The notes below the pieces were generated by a model. It was not told the DNA's origin. It searched no databases and worked only from the letters and a program-made list of their open reading frames with translations. From the NCBI RefSeq assembly GCF_016862075.1, contig NZ_BOMG01000014.1, forward strand, positions 1 to 64,000: a stretch of 64,000 bases of DNA, read 5' to 3'. Source of the DNA: Actinoplanes couchii. GTDB lineage: Bacteria > Actinomycetota > Actinomycetes > Mycobacteriales > Micromonosporaceae. A program made the position numbers and the translations under genes. Of this stretch, positions 52,729-63,033 are shown in pieces. Each line of letters begins with the position of its first letter. The stretch's first letter is position 1.

Positions 52729-53193
52729 GTGCGCGAGCTGAGCGTGGTCGGGGTCCGGGTGGAGCTGCCCAGCAACCAGCCGATCGTGTTGCTGCGGGAG
52801 GTCGACGGAGACCGTTACCTGCCTATCTGGATCGGGGCGGTCGAGGCGACCGCCATCGCCTACGAGCAGCAGGGGGTCAAGCCGGCTCGGCCGCTGACCC
52901 ATGATCTGCTGCGGGACATCCTGGCGGCGCTGAAGGCGCCGTTGAAAGCGGTGGAGATCACCGAGCTGAAGGACAACGTCTTCTACGCCGATCTGCTGAT
53001 CGGTGACAACCTGCGGGTGTCCGCGCGGCCGAGCGACTCGATCGCTCTGGCGCTGCGGGTGGGCGCGCCGATCCGTTGTGCCGACCAGGTGCTCACCGAG
53101 GCCGGTATCGTGATCCCGGACGAGCAGGAGGACGAGGTCGAGAAGTTCCGCGAGTTCCTCGACCAGGTCAGGCCGGAGGACTTCGCGGGCTGA
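52729..53193 (+). CDS. Bifunctional nuclease family protein (DUF151)
   Basis: A 154-residue cytosolic protein of the DUF151 family (Rv1829-like). The core is VGVRVELPSNQPIVLLREVDGDRYLPIWIG, here split: VELPSNQPIVLL and RYLPIWIGAVEATAIA, and NVFYADLLIG with RPSDSIALALRVGAPI. Some plant members have nuclease activity; the bacterial function is unclear. The GTG at 52729 is preferred because GGAGG lies 8-9 nt upstream; the frame is open further upstream. Confidence 0.92.
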   Translation: MRELSVVGVRVELPSNQPIVLLREVDGDRYLPIWIGAVEATAIAYEQQGVKPARPLTHDLLRDILAALKAPLKAVEITELKDNVFYADLLIGDNLRVSARPSDSIALALRVGAPIRCADQVLTEAGIVIPDEQEDEVEKFREFLDQVRPEDFAG

Positions 53194-53390
53194 GCCAGCA
53201 TCCGGTCAGGGCCCGGCCAGGGTTGAGCCAGGACAGGGCCAGGCTGGCATCGACGGTCTCCCTTAGCCCGGAAGCGGCGTGTCGAGCGGTTACCTCCATG
53301 TTTCGGTGCCGATTGAGATATACGCTCGTGAAGTCCAGGTGAACCGGCACACCGCCTAGATTTTGATCATGGGCGCGGGGAGGTAGTCGC

Positions 53391-53945
53391 GTGCACGAGC
53401 AACCTCTTGAAGGCCCACTCGTCGGCGAGGACGGGGAAGTCGGATATCGGGGAGTGACCGCTTGCCAGGCGGTCGGCATCAGTTACCGTCAGCTCGATTA
53501 CTGGGCCCGGACCACGCTTGTGGTGCCGAGTGTCCGGGACGCGTCGGGCTCCGGGACCCAACGTCTCTACTCGTTCCGGGACCTGGTCGTCCTGAAAGTC
53601 GTGAAGCGGCTGCTGGACGCCGGGGTCTCGTTGCAGAACATCCGCCGGGCCATCGACACGCTGCGTTCGCGCGGGGTGGACGATCTGGCGGAGATCACCC
53701 TGATATCGGACGGGACGACGGTGTACGAGTGCCGGTCCCCCGAGGAGGTCGTCGATCTGCTGCAGGGCGGGCAGGGCGTCTTCGGGATCGCGATCGGCGG
53801 GGCGTTCAAGGAGATCCAGGGTTCGCTGTCGCATCTGCCGTCGGAGCCGGCCATGGGCCCGCAGCCGGTCGGGATCGACGTTCCGCAGCAGGCGACCGAG
53901 GGTGACGAGCTGGCCGCGCGCCGGGCCCGTCGGCGCGCGGGGTAA
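53391..53945 (+). CDS. MerR-family regulator (Rv1830 type)
   Basis: A 184-residue regulator with a MerR-like helix-turn-helix (GYRGVTACQAVGISYRQLDYWARTTLVVPSV and YSFRDLVVLKVVKRLLDAGVSLQNIRRAI, split). The C-terminal region is short (DLAEITLISDGTTVYECRSPEEVVDLL). It is the last gene of the block conserved with M. tuberculosis Rv1822-Rv1830; its mycobacterial counterpart has been linked to growth regulation and drug resilience. GGGAGG precedes the GTG. Target genes are not visible here. Confidence 0.9.
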   Translation: MHEQPLEGPLVGEDGEVGYRGVTACQAVGISYRQLDYWARTTLVVPSVRDASGSGTQRLYSFRDLVVLKVVKRLLDAGVSLQNIRRAIDTLRSRGVDDLAEITLISDGTTVYECRSPEEVVDLLQGGQGVFGIAIGGAFKEIQGSLSHLPSEPAMGPQPVGIDVPQQATEGDELAARRARRRAG

Positions 53946-53972
53946 CGGACAGAATCCGGCCGCAATCGTGGC

Positions 53973-53978
53973 TACTGT
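53973..53978 (+). promoter_or_regulatory. -10 box for the leaderless UvrA-like gene
   Basis: TACTGT ends 6 nt before the GTG at 53985; no ribosome binding site. Confidence 0.55.
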
Positions 53979-53984
53979 CGCGGA

Positions 53985-56240
<2,256 letters not shown>

Positions 56241-56248
56241 GGGGACAC

Positions 56249-57406
56249 GTGCGCAACGAGCGCCTGGCCGAGTTCGGGACGACCATCTTCGCCGAGATGT
56301 CGGCGCTCGCGGTCGCCACCGGATCGATCAATCTCGGACAGGGGTTCCCGGACACCGACGGCCCGGCGAGCCTGCTGCAGTCGGCGGCCGACGCGATCCT
56401 GGCCGGGCGGGGCAACCAGTACCCGCCCGGCCCCGGGATCCCCGAACTGCGGGCGGCGGTCGCCGGGCACCGGCAACGGCACTACGGACTGTCGTACGAC
56501 CCGGACACCGAGGTCCTGATCACCGCGGGCGCCACCGAGGCGATCGCGGCGGCGCTGCTCGGGCTGCTCAACCCCGGCGACGAGGTGATCGCCCTGGAGC
56601 CGTACTACGACTCGTACGCCGCCTGCATCGCGATGGCCGGCGCCCACCGGGTGCCGGTGACCCTGCGCCCGCCGGCGTTCGCCCTGGACGCGGACGCGCT
56701 GCGGGCCGCGGTGACCCCGCGCACCCGGATCCTGCTGATCAACAGCCCGCACAACCCGACCGGCGCCGTCCTGTCCCGCGCCGAACTGCAGGCGATCGCC
56801 GACGTCGCGATCGAACACGACCTGGTGGTGATCACCGACGAGGTGTACGAGCACCTGGTCTACGACGACGTCGTGCACCTCCCGCTGGCCGGCCTGCCCG
56901 GCATGCGCGACCGCACGGTGTCGATCAGCTCGGCCGGCAAGACGTTCTCGGTCACCGGGTGGAAGATCGGCTGGGTCCTGGCCGCCCCGCCACTGCTGGC
57001 CGCGGTCCGCTCCGCGAAACAGTTCCTGACGTACGTCAACGGCGGCCCGTTCCAGTACGCGGTGGCCGAGGCCCTGGACACCCTGGACCCGTCGTTCTAC
57101 ACCGGCTTGCGCGACTCCCATCGGACCCGCCGCGACCTGCTCGCGACGGGCCTGACCGAGGCGGGTTTCCGGGTATTCGTCCCCCGGGGCACCTACTTCA
57201 TCACCGCCGACGTCTCTCACCTGGGCGTCGACGGCGTGACGTTCTGCCGGGAACTCCCGTCCCGCACCGGCGTGGTCGCCATCCCGTCCTCGGTCTTCTA
57301 CGACAACAAGGCAGCCGGCGAGTCCCTGGTCCGCTTCGCCTTCTGCAAACAGGAGCCGGTTCTACGGGAGGCCGCCGCCCGCCTGGCCGCCCTGCGCCCG
57401 TCCTGA
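56249..57406 (+). CDS. PLP-dependent class I/II aminotransferase
   Basis: A 385-residue fold-type I aminotransferase. The PLP Lys is K231 in SSAGKTFSVTGWKIGW; the pyridine-binding Asp is in VITDEVYEHL; NSPHNPTGAV and VRFAFCKQE complete the family pattern. It resembles methionine aminotransferase, kynurenine aminotransferase and DapC-type enzymes; the substrate is not decided. The GTG start has AGGGGGA upstream. It follows the UvrA-like gene by 8 nt, which suggests co-transcription without an obvious functional link. Confidence 0.92.
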   Translation: MRNERLAEFGTTIFAEMSALAVATGSINLGQGFPDTDGPASLLQSAADAILAGRGNQYPPGPGIPELRAAVAGHRQRHYGLSYDPDTEVLITAGATEAIAAALLGLLNPGDEVIALEPYYDSYAACIAMAGAHRVPVTLRPPAFALDADALRAAVTPRTRILLINSPHNPTGAVLSRAELQAIADVAIEHDLVVITDEVYEHLVYDDVVHLPLAGLPGMRDRTVSISSAGKTFSVTGWKIGWVLAAPPLLAAVRSAKQFLTYVNGGPFQYAVAEALDTLDPSFYTGLRDSHRTRRDLLATGLTEAGFRVFVPRGTYFITADVSHLGVDGVTFCRELPSRTGVVAIPSSVFYDNKAAGESLVRFAFCKQEPVLREAAARLAALRPS

Positions 57407-57459
57407 CCCGTGGTGCCCCGTGACACCCGGACCGGCACAGGCGCCCCCGCCCGGCCGGG

Positions 57460-58248
57460 TCAGTCCTGGGTCAGGAAGGACAGGGCGATCGGGGCGAACA
57501 GCGGCGAGTCCAGGATGTCGTAGTGGGTGGTGCCGGGGATGATCGCCAGGGCGTGGCCGCCCTTCGGGCGGCCGGAGCGGTCCCAGCCGCCGTCACGCCG
57601 GCCGCCGTCGAGCAGGGCGAAGACCTCGGTCCAGTGGCTCGCCGGGACCATGTCCGCGTCCGCGCCGACGATCATCGTGGGGACCCGCAGGCCGCGGATC
57701 TCCTCGGTCAGGTCGTAGTCCTGCTGCATCGACGCGCCGATCTTGTCCAGCAGGCGGGGGAAGTCCTCCGGCCTCGGCGCGACCCGCTGGTACAGCTCGT
57801 ACATCGGGGTGTCCTTCATGAACTCGGCCGCCGCCCCGTTGACCTGGGCCTGCTGCTCCAGGAGTTCCGGGAAGAAGGCGCTGCGCCGGATCCCGGCGGA
57901 CCCGGACACCAGCCGGCCGACCTTCTCCGGCGCCGCGATCGCCAGGCGCAGGGCGACCCCGGCGCCCAGGGAGAACCCGACCACGTGTGGCTTCACCAGG
58001 CCCAGGTGGTCGATGAGCGCCGCCACGTCCCGGGCCATCTCGGGCAGGCTGATCGGCCGGTCGATGTCGGCGGTCCGGCCGTGGCCCTGCAGGTCGGGCA
58101 GGATCACCTGGTGGTCGGCGGTGAACGCGGGCAGCATCGGGGTGAACATCTCGCCGGAGCCGAGCCCGCCGTGCAGCAGGATCACCGGCTTCCCGGAGCC
58201 GTGGATCTCGTAGTACAGGTTGATGCCGTTGACCTCGGCGTAGCTCAT
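57460..58248 (-). CDS. Alpha/beta hydrolase
   Basis: A 262-residue cytosolic alpha/beta hydrolase. The oxyanion segment [13 protein letters not shown], nucleophile elbow [12 protein letters not shown] (Ser), acid residue in [10 protein letters not shown], and His in [10 protein letters not shown] are all present. The ATG at 58248 follows GAGGAGA; upstream in-frame residues are leader. It is divergent from the sigma factor gene with 95 bp between; in mycobacteria a sigma factor of this type (SigG) also lies next to a lipase-like gene, so a regulatory link is possible. Confidence 0.92.
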   Translation of the reverse strand: MSYAEVNGINLYYEIHGSGKPVILLHGGLGSGEMFTPMLPAFTADHQVILPDLQGHGRTADIDRPISLPEMARDVAALIDHLGLVKPHVVGFSLGAGVALRLAIAAPEKVGRLVSGSAGIRRSAFFPELLEQQAQVNGAAAEFMKDTPMYELYQRVAPRPEDFPRLLDKIGASMQQDYDLTEEIRGLRVPTMIVGADADMVPASHWTEVFALLDGGRRDGGWDRSGRPKGGHALAIIPGTTHYDILDSPLFAPIALSFLTQD

Positions 58249-58330
58249 GCGTGTCTCCTCCATCGGGTTGTCCCGGGGTAGACCAGCACATCCGCCGGAA
58301 CTCATCGGTGGCATCGGCCGGAATTGCCAG

Positions 58331-58336
58331 TAGATT
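58331..58336 (+). promoter_or_regulatory. -10 box for the leaderless sigma factor gene
   Basis: TAGATT ends 7 nt before the GTG at 58344. Confidence 0.55.
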
Positions 58337-58343
58337 TCTCCCG

Positions 58344-59309
58344 GTGAGCGCAGGCATCGAGGCCCAACTGGAACGGTTCCGTCCCGAGTTGATCGGCTAC
58401 TGCTACCGGATGATGGGCTCGGCGTTCGAGGCCGAGGACGCCGTCCAGGAGACCCTGATCCGGGCGTGGCGTGCCCACGACTCGTTCGAGGGCCGGTCGT
58501 CGCTGCGGTCCTGGATCTACCGGATCGCCACCAACGTGTGCCTGACGATGGCCGACGCCGCGCAGCGCCGGGTCCGGCCGATGGACCTGGGGCCGGCCGG
58601 CGACGGGCGGGCGACCGATCCGGGCGCGGTCCACCCGGAGCAGATCTGGGTGGGGCCGGTGCCCGACGAGCGGGTGCTGCCGGAGGGCTCCGACCCGGCC
58701 CGGCTGATCGCCGAGCGGGAGTCGATCCGGCTGGCGTTCGTGGCCGCGCTGCAGCATCTGCCGGCCAAGCAGCGGGCGGTGCTGATCCTGCGGGAGGTGC
58801 TCGCCTGGTCGGCGCAGGAGACCGCGGAACTGCTGGACACCACGGTGGCCGGGGTGAACAGCGCCCTGCAGCGGGCCCGCGCCACCCTGGCCGAGGTCAC
58901 GCCGACGGCCGGGGACGCCTTCCAGCCCCTGGATCCGGCACAGCGCGAGCTCCTGGCCCGCTACGTCAAGGCCTTCGAGTCGTACGACCTGGGCGCCCTG
59001 ACCGCACTCCTGCACGAGGATGCCACCCTGTCGATGCCGCCGCTGGCGCTGTGGCTGCGCGGGCCGGAGCACATCACCGCGTGGATGACCGGCACCGGCA
59101 GCGGCTGCCGCGGTTCCCGGCTGATCCCGGCGATCGCCAACGGCATGCCCGCCTTCGCGCAGTACCGGGCCGATCCGGAAGGCGCCGGGCACGTCGCGTG
59201 GTCGCTCGTCGTCCTGGGTGTCGAGGGCGACCGGATCACGTCAATCAACAACTTCCTCGACACCGCCCGCCTGTTCCCGATGTTCGGCCTGCCGGAGCGG
59301 CTCGACTGA
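58344..59309 (+). CDS. ECF-type sigma factor with SnoaL-like C-terminal domain (SigG/SigJ-like)
   Basis: A 321-residue sigma-70 factor. Region 2 spans [26 protein letters not shown] and [19 protein letters not shown] (split), region 4 is [30 protein letters not shown] (split), and the last 120 residues form a SnoaL-like domain ([27 protein letters not shown], split) that in such factors modulates activity in place of an anti-sigma factor. The GTG at 58344 is chosen over upstream starts because of the -10 box 7 nt before it. Its 3' end overlaps the antisense STAS gene by 69 bp. Confidence 0.92.
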   Translation: MSAGIEAQLERFRPELIGYCYRMMGSAFEAEDAVQETLIRAWRAHDSFEGRSSLRSWIYRIATNVCLTMADAAQRRVRPMDLGPAGDGRATDPGAVHPEQIWVGPVPDERVLPEGSDPARLIAERESIRLAFVAALQHLPAKQRAVLILREVLAWSAQETAELLDTTVAGVNSALQRARATLAEVTPTAGDAFQPLDPAQRELLARYVKAFESYDLGALTALLHEDATLSMPPLALWLRGPEHITAWMTGTGSGCRGSRLIPAIANGMPAFAQYRADPEGAGHVAWSLVVLGVEGDRITSINNFLDTARLFPMFGLPERLD

Positions 59310-59594
59310 AGCCTGCCGGAGCGGTTGAACCGACAGCGGCCCGTCCAGCCCGAGCATGATGATCAGCTCGCGCAGGGCGGGCTGCGCGTTGCGGATGGTC
59401 AGACGGCACCCGTGCCGCCGGGCGGTCAGCCGCAGCCGGGCCAGCGCCTCGACCGTCACCACCCCCGGATCGGCCCCGGCGACGTCGCACTCCACGATGC
59501 CGCCGGGCCCGGCCGGCAAACGCCCGGCCAGGTCCGCACACAGCACCGGGATGTCCGTACGCCGGAGGCCGGACGGAACCACGAAGTACGCCAT
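59241..59594 (-). CDS. STAS-domain protein
   Basis: A 117-residue STAS-type protein ([37 protein letters not shown], split, then [22 protein letters not shown]). It looks like the non-sporulation anti-sigma antagonist / MlaB-like subgroup; the usual phosphorylatable Ser/Thr after Asp is replaced by PGVV, so phospho-switching is unlikely. The last 25 or so residues ([20 protein letters not shown]) lie opposite the sigma gene and contain a duplication. GAGAG-like sequence precedes the ATG. A link to the overlapping sigma factor is possible. Confidence 0.7.
   Translation of the reverse strand: MAYFVVPSGLRRTDIPVLCADLAGRLPAGPGGIVECDVAGADPGVVTVEALARLRLTARRHGCRLTIRNAQPALRELIIMLGLDGPLSVQPLRQASVEPLRQAEHREQAGGVEEVVD
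59287..59324. repeat. 14-bp direct repeat at the sigma gene end
   Basis: GCCTGCCGGAGCGG occurs at 59287-59300 and 59311-59324 (24-bp period), on either side of the sigma stop codon. On the other strand it gives the repeated PLRQA of the STAS protein. Confidence 0.85.
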
Positions 59595-59631
59595 GAAAGA
59601 GAGGACCGCTCCCGGCCCCGGAACTCATCGG

Positions 59632-60231
59632 TCAGCGGGTCAGCGCCCCCGCGACGTCGAACACCGCGCCGCACGACGGGCAGTCCACCCGCCCGAACAG
59701 CAGCGGCACCGACGCCGCCACCTCGGAGAACCCGGCCGCCAGCGCCTCGCGGTGCAGGCGGGCGGCCAGCGGCACGGTCAGCGCCGGGACGACCGGGCTG
59801 TCCGCCGGGTCCAGCGAGATCAGGTGCTCGCCGTCGCAGTGCGGGCAGGCCACGTCGGCCTCGCCATCGCTGAGCAGGTCCAGGCTGCGGCCCCAGGTCT
59901 CGTCGCCGTCCAGGCCGAGCAGCGCCTGCTGCAGGTAGACATACATCCGGGCGTCGGAGGCGCCGGCCTCCAGGTTCTCCCGGGTGAGCAGGCGCAGCGC
60001 GGTGATCTCGTCGGCGAACCCGGGCCGGTCGGGGGCGTCCAGGGCCACAAAACCGGCCAGCACCAGCGGGCGTTCCCGGTCGGCGGGGGTGAACCCGGCG
60101 CAGACCCGGGCCAGCCACGGCAGCAGGCGCTCGCTGCCCGCGTTGGCGTACCCCTGGTCGCAGGTGTCGTTCCAGACCACGTCCCAGGCGGGCGACCGCG
60201 GGTCGGCGGCCGCCTCGTCCAGAAGAGTCAC
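59632..60231 (-). CDS. Hypothetical protein with CxxC zinc-ribbon pairs
   Basis: A 199-residue cytosolic protein. CPHC (in ADVACPHCDGEHLISLDP) and CPSC (in RVDCPSCGAVFDV) could bind one zinc, the second near the C terminus. The N-terminal two-thirds is helical (RLLPWLARVCAGF, ALRLLTRENLEAGASDARMYVYLQQALLGL), without a recognised family. The GTG at 60231 is tentative, since the frame is open ten codons upstream. It is 7 nt downstream of asnB on the same strand, so both are probably one operon; no functional link is known. Confidence 0.7.
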   Translation of the reverse strand: MTLLDEAAADPRSPAWDVVWNDTCDQGYANAGSERLLPWLARVCAGFTPADRERPLVLAGFVALDAPDRPGFADEITALRLLTRENLEAGASDARMYVYLQQALLGLDGDETWGRSLDLLSDGEADVACPHCDGEHLISLDPADSPVVPALTVPLAARLHREALAAGFSEVAASVPLLFGRVDCPSCGAVFDVAGALTR

Positions 60232-60238
60232 CCGCCGA

Positions 60239-62173
60239 TCATGACGCAACCGGGACGGCAAGCGGGCCGCGGGGTGCCGGCATCGCGGGGGCGGCCGGCG
60301 GGGCCACCACGATCGACTTCTCCACCGCGATCGCGTGCCACAGGCAGAACATCGCCACCGTCCACACCTTGCGGGACCGGTCCTGACCGCCGGCCCGGTG
60401 CTCGGCCAGCAGGCCCCGCACGTACTCCAGATCCAGCAGGTGATCGGCCTGCGAGGTGGCCAACAGGTGATCCACCCAGTCGCCGATCGGGCCGCGCAGC
60501 CACAGCCGGGTCGGGGTGGGGAAGCCCAGCTTGCGGGCCGAGCGCACCGACTCCGGGACGATGCCCTTCATCGCCTCGCGCAGCGCGTGCTTGGTGACCT
60601 GGGAGCCGTGCGGCAGCTTCAGCTCGGTCGGCAGGCCGGCGGCGGCCGCGTAGACCTGCTGGTCCAGGAACGGCACCCGCAGTTCCAGGCTGTGCGCCAT
60701 CGACATCCGGTCGGCCTTGACCAGGATGTCCCCGGGCAGCCAGGTGTGCAGGTCGACGTACTGCATGGAGGCGACGTCGTCCACGTCGGCGGTCTCGGCG
60801 TACAGCTGGGAAGTGATCGAGGTGTGGGGTTGTGCGGTGAACCGCATCAGCCGGGCCTTCTCGTCGGGGGAGAAGATCCGCGCGTTGCCGTAGTAGCGCT
60901 GCTCGATCGGGGTGGTGCCGCGCTCCAGGAACGACCGGCCGCGCACCCCCTCGGGCAGCACCTCGGCCAGGTGTTTCAGGCCGCGTTTCATCCCGGCGGG
61001 CAGCTTCTCCACCCCGCCCAACGACAGCGGCTCGCGGTAGATGGTGTACCCGCCGAACAGCTCGTCGGAGCCCTCACCGGACAGCACCACGGTCACGTAC
61101 CTCGACGCCGTCCGGGCCAGGAAGTAGAGCGGGATCAGCGACGGGTCGGCCACCGGGTCGTCCAGCAGCTGGATGATCCGGGGAAGGTGGGTGAGCACGT
61201 CCTCGTCGGTGACCACGGTCGGGGTGAGCCGGATGCCGAGCTGGTCGGCGGTGTCCTGAGCGATCTCGATCTCCGAGTAACCCTGGGCGGCGAACCCGGC
61301 GGTGAACGCGTGCAGGTCCGGCTTCTCCCGGGCGGCCAGGGCGGCGATCGCGGACGAGTCGATCCCGCTGGACAGGAACGTGCCGACCGGCACCTCGGCG
61401 TGCATGTGCTTGCGGACGCTGTTGGTCAGCGCGTCCTGGATCGCCTGGTAGGCGGCCTCCGGCTGGACGTGCAGCGGCCGCAGCGACGGCTTGAACCAGC
61501 GGTGCAGCCGCACCCCGCCGCCCGGGGTCCAGACCAGGCGGTGGCCCGGCGGCAGCCGCCGGATGTGCCGGTGCAGGCTGATCGGGTCCGGCACGAACTG
61601 GAACGTCAGATAGTGCGCGACCGCCTCGGTGTCCAGGGCCGGGCCAGCCGGGGCCGCGAACGGGTCCAGGGCCTTGCGCTCGCTGGCCAGGTGCAGGCCG
61701 TCGGCGGTCTCCAGCACGTACAGCGGCTTGATGCCGAATGCGTCCCGGGCCGCGTGCAGGGTGCCGGACCGGTGGTCGTAAGCCACGAACGCGAACATGC
61801 CCCGCAGCCGCGGCAGCGCCGCCTCACCCCAGTAGTGGAACGCCGCCGCCAGCACCTCGCTGTCGCCGTCGGTCGCGAACTCGGCGCCGTGCAGACGGAT
61901 CAGGTCCGAGCGCAGCTCCCGGTAGTTGTAGATCTCGCCGTTGAACACCACGGTCCACCGGCCGGCGTAGTGCAGCGGCTGCACCGAGTTCTCCCGGTCG
62001 ATGATCGCCAGCCGCTTGAAGCCGAAGGCGAAGCCGTCACCGGCCACGATCTGGGTGTCGTCCGGACCCCGGTGATGGATGGTCGTCAGCGCGGCCTCGA
62101 AGGCCGAGCGGAAGACCGCGTCCAGTGGTCCGGCGTCCGGCCGGCTGCTGACGAAAGCACTCAGGCCACACAT
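60239..62173 (-). CDS. asnB: Asparagine synthase (glutamine-hydrolysing)
   Basis: A 644-residue enzyme making asparagine from aspartate, glutamine and ATP. Cys2 (MCGLSAF) is the glutaminase nucleophile; VVFNGEIYNYRELR is the glutamine site. The synthetase domain has the PP-loop FLSSGIDSSAIAAL and SGEGSDELFGGYTIY. Length is normal. Alternative roles of such AsnB-like enzymes in natural-product or cell-wall amidation cannot be excluded, but no such genes are near. Divergent from the two-component system. Confidence 0.95.
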   Translation of the reverse strand: MCGLSAFVSSRPDAGPLDAVFRSAFEAALTTIHHRGPDDTQIVAGDGFAFGFKRLAIIDRENSVQPLHYAGRWTVVFNGEIYNYRELRSDLIRLHGAEFATDGDSEVLAAAFHYWGEAALPRLRGMFAFVAYDHRSGTLHAARDAFGIKPLYVLETADGLHLASERKALDPFAAPAGPALDTEAVAHYLTFQFVPDPISLHRHIRRLPPGHRLVWTPGGGVRLHRWFKPSLRPLHVQPEAAYQAIQDALTNSVRKHMHAEVPVGTFLSSGIDSSAIAALAAREKPDLHAFTAGFAAQGYSEIEIAQDTADQLGIRLTPTVVTDEDVLTHLPRIIQLLDDPVADPSLIPLYFLARTASRYVTVVLSGEGSDELFGGYTIYREPLSLGGVEKLPAGMKRGLKHLAEVLPEGVRGRSFLERGTTPIEQRYYGNARIFSPDEKARLMRFTAQPHTSITSQLYAETADVDDVASMQYVDLHTWLPGDILVKADRMSMAHSLELRVPFLDQQVYAAAAGLPTELKLPHGSQVTKHALREAMKGIVPESVRSARKLGFPTPTRLWLRGPIGDWVDHLLATSQADHLLDLEYVRGLLAEHRAGGQDRSRKVWTVAMFCLWHAIAVEKSIVVAPPAAPAMPAPRGPLAVPVAS

Positions 62174-62337
62174 CGCGGCACCTCCTCAGGGAACGAAGAA
62201 GGCGACCGTAGACAGCGACCTGTGAAGAACTTGTGCGGAAGCTGACGAGAATTCGCACGGCACGAATCCGGGATCTGATCTTCATAGGTTCTTCGCATTT
62301 CTCGACCTCCGGGATCCGCTGGGTCAGAATGCGAAAC
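62174..62337. promoter_or_regulatory. Divergent promoter region asnB / response regulator
   Basis: GAAGAAC-type elements occur on the plus strand near 62223-62231 and on the minus strand around 62288-62301, where two GAAGA elements lie one turn apart. They are possible sites for the adjacent response regulator. A CAGAAT box at 62325-62330 lies 7 nt before the GTG at 62338. Confidence 0.35.
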
Positions 62338-63033
62338 GTGACCGCCCGTATCCTGGTAGCCGACGACGATCCGAAGCACGCCCAGCTGATCCGCCTCTAT
62401 CTGGAGCGCGAGGGCCATCAGGTGCTGACTGTGGGTGACGGCCGGGCGGCGCTCGAACAGACCCGGGCCCGCCGCCCCGACCTGCTGGTGCTGGACTGGA
62501 TGATGCCCGAGGTCGACGGCCTGGACGTGTGCCGGATCCTGCGCGCCGACCCGGACACCACCCTCGCGAACGTGGCGATCCTGCTGGTCACCGCCCGGTC
62601 GGCGGAGAACGACATGCTGCTCGGCCTGGACATCGGCGCCGACGACTACCTGGCCAAACCGGTCAGCCCCCGGGAGCTGACCGCCCGGATCCGGGCCCTG
62701 CTGCGCCGGACCCGCGGCAACGAGGCCTCCGACGTGCTGCGGGTCGGCGACATCGAGGTCGACGCACCCCGGTTCGAGGTACGGGTGGGCGGCGCCCCGG
62801 TCCGGCTGACCGCCAAGGAGTTCGGCATCCTGGAACTGCTCGCCCGCGAACCCGGCCGGGTCTTCACCCGCGGGCAGATCCTGGACAAGACGTTCGGGTT
62901 CGAGAACGAGGTGTCCGAGCGGACCGTCGACGCGCACGTGGTCAACCTGCGCCGCAAGATCGAGATCAACCCCGCCGAGCCGCGGTACGTCCAGACCGTC
63001 TACGGCCGTGGCTACCGGATGGCCGAGCAGTGA
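62338..63033 (+). CDS. OmpR/PhoB-family response regulator
   Basis: A 231-residue response regulator. The receiver domain has the acidic pair in LVADDDPKH, phospho-acceptor D53 in LVLDWMMPEVDG, the switch Thr in LLVTAR and Lys in DYLAKPVSPREL. The C-terminal winged helix (RLTAKEFGILELLAREPGRVFTRGQIL, split, and ERTVDAHVVNLRRKIE) is of the OmpR type. The GTG at 62338 is preferred; an in-frame ATG at 62329 is possible. It overlaps the kinase gene by 4 nt. Confidence 0.93.
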   Translation: MTARILVADDDPKHAQLIRLYLEREGHQVLTVGDGRAALEQTRARRPDLLVLDWMMPEVDGLDVCRILRADPDTTLANVAILLVTARSAENDMLLGLDIGADDYLAKPVSPRELTARIRALLRRTRGNEASDVLRVGDIEVDAPRFEVRVGGAPVRLTAKEFGILELLAREPGRVFTRGQILDKTFGFENEVSERTVDAHVVNLRRKIEINPAEPRYVQTVYGRGYRMAEQ

